Shown here in pieces: positions 1-11,778 of a stretch of DNA of 64,000 nt. The position numbers were made by a program, and so were the translations under genes. Under the pieces are notes generated by a model. The model ran no database searches and was not told where the DNA came from. It saw nothing but the letters and a program-made list of their open reading frames with translations. Numbering within the stretch: position 1 is the first letter of the stretch; every line of letters starts with the position of its first letter. The stretch covers positions 958,761 to 1,022,760 of the forward strand of contig MARA01000014.1 of the NCBI GenBank assembly GCA_001792895.1. The letters run 5' to 3'. The DNA is from Lentinus brumalis (taxonomy: Eukaryota; Basidiomycota; Agaricomycetes; Polyporales; Polyporaceae).

Positions 1-2555
1 GTCTGGGAATCCCGGGTAGCTGCGTGGGTACGAAGATCGACCATGCTCTCCGTCCTCCGTGTAAAGGACTCCGACTCATAGCTGCCTTGCGATGACGGCC
101 CGTCGCCGACTGAGGGGTATAGCTCTCACACGACGTCAGTTCATGTCCGCATTGTAACGTACTGTGAACTCAGGGAGAGTCAGAATCAGTCTCCTCTAAC
201 TTGCATGGAAAGGAAGAGAGAAAAGACGCACGTCATACTCCAACGAGGTGCTTATTGCTTGTAATAGTCGGCCAAATACGCCCAGCTCTGCGAATCGATG
301 ATTGTGAGTGGGAGGGGCGCGAGCTGGCGTGATCGTTACGCTCACCCGCGAAACTTCGAATACGTGGCCGGCCGTGTCCAGAGGTTCCGGTCTTCTGTGC
401 ACCCGTAGAAATCGGATGAAGTCCGGTCGTAGAAGTAAAAAGGGCCGGTCGGGACCGCACAGGGACGTCCCAGACACCACGAGCAGCCGCCGCTTTACGC
501 CCGACCGAGTTCCACGAAGGATCATTGCGAAGACCCAAGTTGTCAGAACCTTCAGCAGCGTCCCTTGCATCTCTTCCACGACTACTGTGCTCCCCTTATC
601 TTCAAAGGCTCCGCCTAATTTGCGCTCGCAGGTCTGGACGGCGACTGCACCCAGCTCTCCAGAACATCCGGCGGAGCTCACAAGCCCCCTGGCCCTTCCC
701 TGTCGCCGATAGCCGCGGAGGCAGTTATCGTCTCCGACTCAGGAGGTGCGCTTGAGTCGACCTTCGAACTGCACGCCGCCGGTTCGGTGGCACGGCAAGC
801 GCGAACACTGTAAGGCTGCACGAGCGTAGCTTCCGGCCTCCGTCATAGGTACGCCAGAACGCCTCCCGCCGAGGCACTGCGAACAATTCACTGCAACAGT
901 GTGTTCCCCGGGAATAGGCGTCCGTCTATTCGAAGGTGCCGAGATGCCCGCAGCGGCCTCCGCAGGCACCGAGCACCAGAGGAAAGGCTGCTATGTCGAG
1001 GATCTGCAGTACTGCCGCAGAAAGCCCGCGACGCAGTCCGGTCGGCGGTCACAGCCCTGCAGCGGTTGCACTTATCCGAGTGTATGTCGGAACGTTCGTA
1101 ATAAGACCGTCCACGCCACCTTCGAGCCTGTGGAGATCCTCTGCGGGATGAGTGAGGGCCACTCGTAGATGTTAACTTGAGTTTGAGTATCGGAGACAGC
1201 GTCTATACAGGAATGGATACATGGGCAAGTCCAGTGCAGAGTCCCGATGTCCATTGTCACCTATGGATACAGTACAGATCAGCGGTGGGCAGAAGGAGAG
1301 ATTAACCTAAGGAGTGCGTTGATACATGGTTCCCCAGACAATGACGGCAACTGCGGCTAGGACGTTGACTATAATGGTGCCGATCACTATGAAGAGGATG
1401 AGATGTTTCTAGAGGTATAGCGATGGGTGAGCCTCACGCGATTGCTATTAGATGACGTGGAACACGGACCTCTCTGTTCTTCCACCTGGCCGCAAGCACG
1501 TCAGCAGATCGACTACATGCGATGGATGTGCAATGTTACCCACCATCTTCTCTGCGACACATGTGGATGAGATTAGCTCTGGACCGATTGCTCAGGGAAG
1601 TAACACGCACCTGGCGGGCAAGAACACCATAACGGCTTTGTGGGTAACGCGCGGCGGTCTTCTTCCTCAACACATTACGCTCCAGCTGTCTATCGCCAAC
1701 CCGCACCCGGCCTTCATCGTCGGTGACCGTGATCAAGACGTCGCCCTCCTCCGGAGCATCCGATGACGGCGACAACTGGCCCATCTCTACGTCGACATCG
1801 GTGGATCGATCCGTGATCGTGAAGTCAGAGGCCGGCCGGGAAAGCGGACTGGGAGGGTAGTAATCGTCTCGTCTGCGCCATGTATGTGAGTCAGAGGACC
1901 TAGCAAGAGTATGCCGATCGAACGTACGTGGCCATAGTGGGGATGCAAAGGGGCAGCTCGGTACTCGCGAACGAGGGGCGCCACCAGATACCTCTCGCAG
2001 CCCTTAAGTATACGCGAGCGTCGTCTCGGCTTTGGTTCAGCGTCCGAACCGCCTCCCGCTCATGGGCGAAGGTTCGTAGGAGGCAGGTTTGCGACATAGG
2101 AGCAATACGGAGCGCGCTCACCGCCGCTCGCTCGACCACAACATAGCGATAACCCTGAGCATGCGGCAGATTAGCTGAAACCAGGCTGCGGCGGACCAGT
2201 GATATCGATGACGCTCGGAGCTGACAGGCGCATTCGTGAGCCAAGTTGCTGTTAGAGAGGTGCAGTGGAATTGGGTCGTCCATACGGCCCCGAGAGTAGG
2301 ATGGTCCATGTAAACGTCATCGTCGCCACGGTGCCACCACCAGACAGCCGGCGGCTCAGCGTCGGGTTTGAAGGCGATTCGCCTACAACAACCCTGCATG
2401 TGTTTATCAGTGGGCGGTGTTAATGCCAACTATGGATGTACCAACCAAAACCCATAGGGCACTATGTAGGACACTCTATGCCCAAGTGGACCGTACAGGA
2501 GATGCCAGTGTGCTCGCCGCAGCGCCGAGCGAGCGAGAGGAGTTTGCTGTTTTGC
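1..2555. other. Gene-poor stretch, no supportable gene
   Basis: All six frames contain only short ORFs (the longest about 160 codons) with arginine/serine/proline-rich, compositionally random translations and no recognisable domain. No set of GT-AG introns joins them into a convincing protein. No tRNA-like internal A/B boxes or tandem repeats were seen. The stretch could be intergenic DNA or a long-decayed element. Confidence 0.5.
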
Positions 2556-3650
2556 TTAATCATCAGAGCTGGGAAAGGTCATTCCACCAGTATCTGCTTC
2601 CTCTCCAGCAGCGCCTTCGGGCTGGGCGTAAAGCTCCAACTCATCTTCAAAATCCATCACCACGTCGGCGGGGTCCTTCTGTCGAAAGCGCCAGATGACG
2701 GACTGCAAAGACGGTGGCCGGTCCATAGCCTTCCTCGCTATTCTCTCCTCGCAGTACTCCATACTTGAGTACATCACATCCATGCATGCGTCACACTCGC
2801 CGGACCACATCATATTGTTGTTGTCCGCAAGAGACACGCTGCCGCCGAGGCCATAGCCAACCGTAAGGATGACGGTCTGCAGACGCGTCAGTCGCTTGAG
2901 AATTGTCGTGTAGTGAGTCTAGGACGGGTCAGGCGAGGGCATTCGCAAAACAATGAGCGACGTACGGGTAAGCCGACTATCTTCTCGTACACTATCTCTT
3001 CCGGCGGATGGTCCCTAAAGGTCGCGAAGCTGCAGATATTGCACAGGTCGCACCAGATGAGGTCCTGAGACATCTTGAGGACACGGAGCCCATGGAACGC
3101 GTTTGCGACCACGGTCAAGGGCATGGGGGACGGCCACGAGATATCATGTAGCTCGAGCTCCTGTAACTGTGAGGCGATGTTCCGGGGGTAATCGAAGCGC
3201 AACAGAAGCATAGCGTTGGGATTCGCGGGTTCGAAGTCGACACGCAATTTGTGCAGTCGATGGAATGACATGAGGTTCCATTGCATCACAGGAAGAATGT
3301 GGGAATCCTTCCCTAGCTCGACACAATGTAGCTCCCTGCGCACCGTCAGTCAAAGGTCGAGAGACGTGATCGAGATAGACGTACTTCGTCCAGATGCTGA
3401 ATTCGGGCCAAACCTCCAACAAGTCGTTGGGAGAGTGCGCGAAGTACACCTCGAACCATCCCTCCAATGCGAGCCTCCGACAGATTCGTGAGGTGAGGCT
3501 GAGAGGCTCCACCATGTACCAGGGAGCTTTGTATGACGTCCTTGATACCTCCTTGCTGCCATGTTCCTCACGTATTGCCGTCAAGTAGTCAAGGATGATG
3601 ATTCGCAAAAGCTCAGTAGGAAGACGTGTTCGATTAGATATGTCGCTCAT
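2556..3650 (-). CDS. F-box-like protein
   Basis: Three exons, complement(join(2556..2918, 2966..3335, 3385..3650)), give 332 residues with phases agreeing at both junctions (266+370+363 nt = 333 codons). The introns are 47 and 49 nt and both begin GTACG. The N-terminus carries an F-box-like helix (LPTELLRIIILDYL, about residues 11-24). A leucine-rich C-terminal part with HKLRVDF and LQELELHDISW-type segments follows, as in the large agaricomycete F-box families that act as substrate adaptors of SCF ubiquitin ligases. The tail is acidic (EDELELYAQPEG). The substrate is unknown. The gene is divergent from GLE1 across about 430 bp. The gene structure is well supported; the F-box assignment rests on one short motif. 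Confidence 0.72.
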
Positions 3651-4082
3651 ATACTGGCGGGGCGAACAAGAGAAAGGGCACTGTGAGTTCGTGTGCTGTC
3701 GCCAAGCAACGCTACGCCTGTAGTTGCACGCGCCCCAGGGTCAGAGTGCGAGCCAGTCCTTGCTGTTCGTACGCGGATGGTAGCAGCCAGGATGGCAGGA
3801 ATCTCAGTCTGCGGCGAGTGAGACGCCGAGTCTCGAATAAGACAGGCGCTCGTCCACGCGAGAAGGCTGGCACGTGGTTGTCATGGGCGGCATGAGGCTG
3901 GCTGAGGCTGGCCCAAGTGGCGAACTCCTCCTCTCCCCTTCCCTAGTCCCTCTTTCGCTGCTGTATCACTCACTCACATCACCGCTGAGCGGAGAAGATG
4001 AGATTTGCAGCACCTCGGTCACGTTCACCGTCGCCAACACGGAGGTACGTCGAGCAGCCGCATCAGTGGCTAACAGTCTCTG
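3651..4082. promoter_or_regulatory. Shared upstream region of the F-box-like gene and GLE1
   Basis: This 432-bp interval separates two divergent start codons (3650 on minus, 4083 on plus), so it must hold both promoters. It contains pyrimidine-rich stretches near 3930-3975 (CTCCTCTCCCCTTCCC and following). No clear TATA box is visible. No ORF in it has coding character. Confidence 0.45.
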
Positions 4083-6202
4083 ATGTTCGAGTTCAGTAAC
4101 AGACGCTACCGGCCACGGTCGACGTTCGGTGTACCGTCGGACTCGTCGTCTGAAGAGGAAGACACATCCGACTCTGACTCTGGGAACTTGTCCTCGGAGG
4201 ACTCAATCGGGTACACGTCTGACACTGAACCACCGTAAGGTCATCTCGTCCTCTTCCCCTGACGATCTATATCCCGACATGTCATTAAATGCAGGAAGTC
4301 GCAACGTCAGAAGACTCTCGCCGAACAATGGCTTATGGAGGATACCCTAGCTGCCGTGCGTCGACGCCTCAACCACGTCGATCCTTATGAGGAATGGGAG
4401 AAGGAGACGCGACAAGATGCCTTCGTACGTGCACAGTCCGTCATATCTTACTGCGCACCAGTTGAGCGAGAGAGATAGCGCGTCGCCAGAAAGAAGCACG
4501 CGCAGGAATCTGTTCAACAGAAGAAGGCTCGCAGCGAGCGCCGCGCACAAGAGGACGAGCGTCGCGCCGCGCTTCACGAGCAGCAGCTGAAGGAGGTCGA
4601 GGCTCAGCTGGCTGCCATGAACCTACAGAAGCAGCGAGAAGAGGAGCAGCTACGCGCACAATGGAAGGAACGAGACAAGCAGCTCTGGCAACGTATAGAC
4701 GCGGTCATCAAGGTCGAGGAGGAGCGACTGCGTGCCAAGCAGGAAGCGGAGCGCAAGAAGCGGGAGGAGGAGGAGAGAATGAAGCGCGAGGCCGAGGAGA
4801 AGAAGCGACAGGAGGAAGAGAAGAAACGGAAAGAGGAGGAAGAGAGAAAGAGGCAGCAAGAGAAAGAAGAGGAGGAGAAGCGGAAGCTGCTCGAGGCAGA
4901 GCGGGAGAGGGAGGAGCGTGATCGCGCAGATGAGAAGGAGCGTAAGGCCCTCGGTCACACGACCGCGTTTGAGGACTGGAAGCGGGCCAGGGAGACACTG
5001 AAGGTGAGGGTACGTTTTAGTGAAATTGACTGTGCCACTGACCGCACAACCACGCAGTCTATGAAGAATGGGCCTATGAAGACTGTCAAGGCCGACAAGA
5101 CCTTGAAGTCTATCTGGAGTGCTGGCCGTCGCGCGATCACTCCTAAGATCGGGCAGCTCACGAACGACCAGAACGCGATAATGCGCATTGTAAGTGTGTA
5201 TTGACTCTGTGAGATTGTTTCTTATGTGCCGCCAACAGTCGCATGAGATCGTGTCCATCGTCCGACCAACCCAGCCGCACCCGCCACCCGTCTACATCGC
5301 GCTTTTGTCCTCGCTGGCCAAGGCCATCCTCCTACAAGCCGAGACGGAGGTCACCGCTGAGAAGAAGAGCGCGATCCCCCTTGCGCAAGTCGCCACTAAC
5401 CTTCTCATGACGCTCGAAGGATTTGCGGACATCTTTTGGGCGAAGCTCTGCCAACGGTCAGGTGGTTGGCCCGTGCCCATCGTGGTGCCCTCAGTGGACA
5501 CGGACGGCGTCGCATTCACGCAAGATACCAGGCGCAAGGTGCTTGGCTACCGCGACGCAGAGGAAACTACAGCGGAGTACTCCAACCGGGTGTCGGGGTT
5601 GATGCGGGTTTACTTCCATATCCTTGTGGCACCGGTCAACCAGCCTCTCGATCCGATCGTGAGGCTGCCTCGATACTGGGCATTCTTCTCGCGGATGCTC
5701 AAGGAGCCACAACTGCTTGAGAGCCCAGTGGCCCCGCAAGTACTTTACAGTGAGTCCTTGGTCAATTCGTCTGTCGCAGCGCCTCGGAAGAGCAGTATAC
5801 CCTTCTAAGTACGCACCTGGGCATGATGACCTACCAACGTCATGCATAGTTCATGTGGCAACGTTGGAGTAGGGGCAGCTGATATGCTTCAGGGGCTCCT
5901 TGCTTGAGAACGCTACACTGCGATGCTACAGATGGAAGGCTTGTTCCCCGTGGCGCTGCGTTGTCCGCTAAGACGTTTCCACTCTGACATTTTCCCCAAC
6001 AGCCGCTTTGGACGTCGGTGGCCTGCTCGCGCGCGAAGTCTGGGGCCAACAATGGGTTAGGCTGCTCGCGCTCCTCTACGAGGGGGTTACCGTGGGCTAC
6101 CATGGATCTGAAGGCCGCCACATCGGCGGGCAGTCCCCAGAAGGCATCGCTGCCCGCGTCCGTGTACAACTGGAGATAGAGCGCATCATGAATGCATCAT
6201 GA
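4083..6202 (+). CDS. GLE1: GLE1-like nuclear pore mRNA-export factor
   Basis: Six exons, join(4083..4234, 4295..4424, 4479..5003, 5058..5189, 5239..5749, 6003..6202), give 549 residues with all phases consistent. The N-terminus is acidic and Ser-rich (SDSSSEEEDTSDSDS). Residues about 95-265 form a long charged coiled coil of Arg/Lys/Glu repeats. From about residue 285 comes the GLE1 domain, including KSAIPLAQVATNL, LPRYWAFFSRMLKEPQLLES and the C-terminal GGLLAREVWGQQWVRLL block. Known role of the family: GLE1 at the cytoplasmic face of the nuclear pore, with inositol hexakisphosphate, activates the DEAD-box ATPase Dbp5 to release exported mRNPs. The last intron (5750-6002, 253 nt) is much longer than the others, but the splice is in phase (A|CC). 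Confidence 0.92.
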
Positions 6203-6640
6203 ATGGGTTCTGACCTGGCAGTTGCAATCTGCATAACGTTCACGACCGTCGACGATCTCTCATGTTCCTCCCTCCTAGTGATAGATATCGTACACGCGCA
6301 TTGTATTTGTACAGACTTCATCTATGTAGTGACGCTCTGGCGTCGATTGGTGTCGATCAGCCTGCCAGTGTGCCTCGTCCGAGTCTGCAACGCACGACGT
6401 CAGGGAAGATCTCGTTCCACGCCCTTCCGGCCCATTTGCGGCCCATCATCAGGAACTGCGAGCAATGCGGCATGATGTAGGTGCGTCACGTGATGGGGGA
6501 TGGAGAGAAGTGCGCGTTGCGGGATGATCTGGTCGCGCTTGTCTTTCCCCTCGATTGCCTTCCTTGCTCGGACACCCACTCGACTCTGTAAACTATCACC
6601 AACACCTACCCACTGTCGCTCATTTGCTGTATATGTCACC
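6203..6640. promoter_or_regulatory. GLE1 3' region and kinase promoter
   Basis: This 438-bp tandem intergenic interval lies between the GLE1 stop and the kinase start codon at 6641, which sits in a good context (GTCACCATGGCC). A pyrimidine-rich stretch occurs around 6538-6620. No internal coding signal was found. Confidence 0.4.
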
Positions 6641-9600
6641 ATGGCCGCCAGTAGCAACGGTCACAAACCCTCAGGTTCCGTCTCGCAGGCACAGAACCAC
6701 AAGGCCCAACTCGCGAACGCGTACAACGAGTTGGGCAAGGAGCTCTCCTCGCAGAAGATCAGGGTCGTCGGAAACTACACGCTGGGGAAGGTCATAGGAG
6801 AAGGTGCGCAATAGGACGAACTGCCTGCCTTCTGTTCGTCTCACTGGCCGGGCAGGGACGTACGGGAAGGTGCGCATGGGCACCCACCGTCTCACCGGCA
6901 CTCGCGTCGCTATCAAGCAGATCCCGAAGGCAATGTCCGCTGCGCTCACGAGGGAGATCCACCACCACCGCCAGCTGCACCATCCCCATGTCACACAACT
7001 GTATGAAGTCATCGCGACCGAGTCTAGCATCTGGCTCGTCACTGAGCTGTGCTCTGGCGGCGAACTGTTCGACTACCTTGCGGAGAAGGGACGGTTAAGC
7101 GAGGACGAGGCGCGCATCCTGTTTGGGCAGCTCTGTCTCGCCGTTGCGTATGTGCATGGGAAGGGGATCGTCCATCGTGACCTCAAGCTCGAGAATGTGC
7201 TCCTGGACGAGAAGTGTAGGGTCAAACTCGGCGATTTTGGTTTCACGCGCGAGTTTGAGAAGGGTTCCCTGCTGGAGACATTTTGCGGGACGACAGGATA
7301 TGCAGCGCCGGAGATGCTGATGGCCAAGAAGTATCTTGGTCCAGGTGCGCCGCGTTGTTTTCCGCGCCATCGTCGGAAAGTCAGGCTCATCATGCTGTAG
7401 AGGTGGATGTGTGGTCTCTGGGTGTGATTCTATTCACACTGCTGACTGGCACACTTCCTTTCGATGATGATGACGAGAGCGTTATGCGAGACAAAGTCAT
7501 CAAAGGAGTCTACGAGGATCCAGAATGGCTTTCAGACGGTGCGTCAGAAGAATTTGATAGTTGGTATGTTCAGAGCTCATCCTTCGCGCAGAGGCGAGAG
7601 ACTTGTTGGCCAACATCCTTGAAGTTGACCCCACAAAACGACTGACTATTGCGCAAATATTGACGCATGCCTGGTTCACCACCGTCAGCAAACACTCAAA
7701 CCGAGACTCTCTGCAGAGCACAATACCTATCCCGTCACGGCCAACTACCCCTTCCCAGTTACAAACTTCGACCGCGATGTATCCACAACCGCCTTCTGCT
7801 TCGACTGCCTCCGACGCGACATTCCATTCAGCTTCTTCGGAGTTCGCATCTTCTACGCCCACGACCCCTGATGACAAGCCCACTAACGATCTCACGTCCG
7901 ACTCGCAGAGCACTCTCAGGAAGCTAACTGCGAACTCGATATATGCTCAAGGCACCAGGTCACGTCCTGATCAGCCGGAAGAGAACGATGGACCGAACGA
8001 CTCTACCCCCTCGCGGCCCTCCATCGCCCGCTCTGATAGCAGTTCCAAGATACCCCCTGCGTTTCCGACGCGGACGCCCGCTCGGACGAAGCGCCGCTCT
8101 GTCTCCTCCACACTCTCCTCCGAACGCGATCCAAATTCGTTTGAGAAGTCTAGCGTTCCTCAGCCTCCGCAGGACTTCTCTTCCCTTCTTCAAACCCCTG
8201 CGCCCCTGATCTTCTCCACACCGCTCGAGCGGGACTTGCTGAACTCTATGAGCGCGCTTGGGCTCGATACGGGCCAGATTGTGCATTCAGTCCTGACTGA
8301 CGCGTGTGACGCGACAGGCGCTCTCTGGTGGATGCTCAAGCGCAAGACCGAGCGGAAGGCATTGGAAGAGGGCAACCGTCCACCGGTGGAGCAAGCTGTA
8401 GATGCCCCGGAGGAACGCCCCGCTCTGCCAGAAATCACCACGGAGGTGAAGCCTCTTGAGGCCCGACGCGAGAAGTCTCATGGACGTTCCTCGCAGCATC
8501 GCTCTGATACGGATGGGGGCCAAACTATCTCCATAGGCCGGTCTAAGGAGTCGCAGTCGCGTGCACCTATACCTCCAGCCTTGTTGCCCACGCCTTCCGC
8601 GCCAGAGCTCCAGTTGATCCCAGCGACTCCTACTGTTCCTAATACCAAGCGGCCTACCACCCCGCCACGCGCTCTTTCGCCTACTAACCCCCTCCTCTCA
8701 CCCACACCTTCTACTTCAGAGTCTCTTGCCAAGTCCACGCCGACCACTCCGAGCAGTTCGAATCAAGGATCCAAGGGTCGCAAGAACCGCTCTGGAAGTG
8801 TCAGCATCATGCAGCGCGCGACTACTGCGCTCGAGGCGGCCGGGCTCGTGCGCAAGAAGTCCGCTGAGGCCGTGCGGGAGGATAAGGAGCGGCGCGAGAG
8901 GGAGGAGAAGGAGAAGCAGGAGAAGAAGAACGCAAGCAGCGAAGAGCCACGCACATCGCATGGGAGTGGCTCTGGGAAGCTCAATAAGACCCCGCCGATG
9001 CGCGCCGTGAAGGACGCCGCGTTATCATCTACGCCGCCCCCTACGGAGCTGAACGGATCTCAGGGTCAGGTTGGCTCTCCATGGGTGCTGGCGGGCAAGC
9101 AATCCCCGCCGCCAGACACCGGCTCACCAGCAGATACCCTTACTTCGCTTCCGTCCATACCTACGCGGGGGAGCAAGGTCGGCTCAGGGCATCGCAGTCG
9201 CGCAAGCCTGTTATCGACATTCCAGCGGTGGTTCAGGGAGGACGCGAAGGGCAAGCGGAAAGAGGACCCTGCTGCTCAAGCACTAGTTCAGAGCACCTCG
9301 CTCAACAGTTCCGGCTCTAGCCCTGTATCAGTGAGGCATCGGGGTACCATCAAGGGTCGTTCTGCTGGTCGTGGCAAGGCTGTGGTGACCGGGCGCAGCA
9401 AGACGTCGCATCGGGCGAAACGCGCTTCTGTATCCTCGCGCCGGTCAAGTAGCGTCAACTCACGCCGTTCGTCTACTTCCATGCAATATGCGGTGCTCGA
9501 GTCTCCACCCTACTCTGCATCAGCGTCGCGCCAACGGAGCGACCCCAGTCGACGGGCCTCGTTTGGGAGCCATACCCCCAACTCGGAACTGGACGAGTAT

Positions 9601-10584
9601 ATATCCCGCCCGAGTTCGATACATAGCTTCGTCAACCATCCACGGCATCGCAAGTCGCCATCAGCGAGCTCGGCGGGCTCCTTCTACGGGCGCACGGCGT
9701 CACCGCTACCCAAGAACCATCGTCGCGCAGGCTCGGGAGGATCGACGCGAGTCGTGCGACAGATACAGATGACCCCGAGCGGCGGCAAGGCATCGCATCT
9801 GCGCTCCAATTCAGCGTCGTCTGCGCATTCACTGCAGTCGTCCCGTCCGGGGTCGCTGTATGATCTTTCGGAGACAGATAGCAGGCGGAATAGCTCGCCG
9901 AACAAGGCCGCGTTGCGCAGGTCGCTGGACGAAACACCGCGTCGGGCCTACAGCCCCGCCCAGTTCGTCGCGCACAAACGACAGACGCCGTTCTCGAACC
10001 CGAACGGTCACGGCGGATATCTCAACTCGCTCGGCCGATCGAGCTGGAAGAAGTCGTGGGGACTCGAGCCGCCTGGGTGGCAGACACGTACGGCGCACCC
10101 CGCGGTGGAGGTGCTCGCGGTGTATCCCCCAGATGTGCCCGGGATCCGCGACGTGTTCTCTGGGCGGCAGCCAGTCAGCATGGGCGACGAGTCGGACTGG
10201 GTGGACGAGGAAGACGAGAGCCCTGCGTATGTCGGCGGGCTGGGCCAGATGCCGTCGTCTGCGAGCAGCACGATCACGACGTTTGCGCAATCCGAGTCCC
10301 CGCTGCTCACTCCGCCCCCGCGCAGTGCACCAGCGCGTACTGGAGGCTCGTCCGCTGGCAAGCGCAGCGTGCCCGGGATGGCGAGCCTCTCGGTAGGGAA
10401 TCACGGAGGGAGGACTGGGCGCGGGAAGGCGAGTCGGTCCCCGGCGGGACGCAGCTCGCCGCTCCCAAACGAAACGACGTTTGAAGCATCCGAGACGCGG
10501 AACACGCGACGGCAGTTGCCAGCTGGGCGGGCTGGCCTGGCCTTCCGTGGTATTCAAGAAGAGGATGAAGGCGAGGAGGAGTAA
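6641..10584 (+). CDS. CAMKL-family serine/threonine kinase, Kin4-like
   Basis: Four exons, join(6641..6803, 6856..7344, 7401..7538, 7592..10584), give 1260 residues; all three introns (52-56 nt) interrupt the kinase domain. The domain spans about residues 48-330: Gly-rich loop IGEGTYGKV, catalytic lysine in VAIKQI, HRDLKLEN loop (about residue 160), DFG (about 176) and APE (YAAPEML). It ends with an ARDLLANILEVDPTKRLT helix. The arrangement resembles yeast Kin4 and AMPK-related kinases of the CAMKL group, involved in cell-cycle and spindle-position control; the precise orthology is my inference. The roughly 930-residue tail is Ser/Pro/Arg-rich and low complexity apart from one compact conserved-looking segment (about residues 476-522, with DACDATGALWWMLKRK). 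Opposite-strand ORFs inside the last exon are shadows. Confidence 0.88.
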
Positions 10585-11778
10585 CAAGTGTGTGGAGGGA
10601 TTGGACAGTTCGGTGTACGTAGATGGATTTCTTTCTGGTTTCCTATCGTTATCCTTACGTTTTAGTATGCCCGGTCGCTGTCTTTCCTGGCGTTGGTAAC
10701 ACCCTGCAGTCTCGCTGCTGACTTTGGATACCCCTTTGTATGTTTCACCATCTGATACATGCTCGTCGGATCATCTTGTGTGCACAAGATCAGCACCGCC
10801 CGCGGTTCGCTCAACCTGGACCTCACTGTCAAAAGCACTGTTGGCCCGCATGCGTCTGCTCGGTATGTACGATTTGGTTCCGGTATTGCAAGAGGAATTT
10901 GATGTCATACCTTCTAGTAACTTAGTAGCCCTACGTTCTTGCCGCCTAGGCGATGTCGGTGAGTCCAACCAACGATACTGCCCCGTCGCCGTAACATTTC
11001 TTGATCAACATCTTGGCAGGACCACGACCCGCTGGCGATGCGTTCATTACAGGAATCGGCATCCCATGTACTCGACAGCGGAGGGGCTGTCAAGACTTTG
11101 CTCGCGTGCGCTGCAGGTGGACACCGTGTACTCGTTCAGATGGACTTCCCATACCAAGCGCTCCTACTTGGGAGAGTTCCCATGGACCTTCGACGGCGTT
11201 GCAGCCGGACGCCGCATATGTGCGAGGGCTCAGAGTAAGCACTCCGAGGCGCGGTTCATGTCGTTCCTCGCTCCTCACGTAACTCTTCAAAGCTTCTGCA
11301 TCGATGATACGGCGAGGCGGTTCCTCCCGTACCTGCACGACTTCGAGAACAGCGCCCTCTTGCTATGCGCTGATCATGGGAATCGCCCTGCCTTGCCCAC
11401 CTCGCACTGGCCTCGATAGTACATCAACCTGGTGGTTTGTTCAGCTCATACGGGTCCAGGGTAGGCTGTCTGCTGAGCACTTCTTGCGAGTCTACACCCA
11501 TATGGTGCGGCTCACTCCTCCCAGTGCCCGAGAACCGTAGGGCCGCTTTTCTCCGCGAGCCATCCGCCGGGAGAAACGCGGTACCTCACGACTGCTTCTC
11601 TCTGCGCTCATGCGTCCACATCAGGACACATAGAAGCCAACGCCGATTCTGTTCTGCGCCCATTCCATGAGAGTTTTCATCTTCGGGGCCGGCGGCGCAC
11701 CATCATAAGCCCTTCGTGGGGCTACGCACTGGCAGATTCCTCCGGAGTGCTGTCTCATCCCCATATCTAGAGCAGGAC
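10585..11778. other. Intergenic, no recognisable gene
   Basis: This 1.2-kb region lies between the kinase stop and the DUF6534-like remnant. A 231-codon open frame (10724-11419) crosses it, but its translation is compositionally random and matches no family I know. A short stretch at 11038-11238 has more protein-like composition but no flanking exons could be joined to it. The region may hold an older decayed gene. Confidence 0.4.

Noticed and set aside
4650..5258. 202-codon Leu-rich minus ORF resembling a membrane protein
   Set aside because: It is the antisense of the Glu/Lys/Arg coiled coil of GLE1, which reads as poly-leucine on the other strand.
9829..10587. 252-codon minus-strand ORF
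   Set aside because: Antisense shadow of the GC-rich Ser/Arg-rich tail of the Kin4-like kinase.
10724..11419. 231-codon plus-strand ORF
   Set aside because: No domain, odd composition and no supporting introns; possibly decayed sequence but not supportable as a gene.
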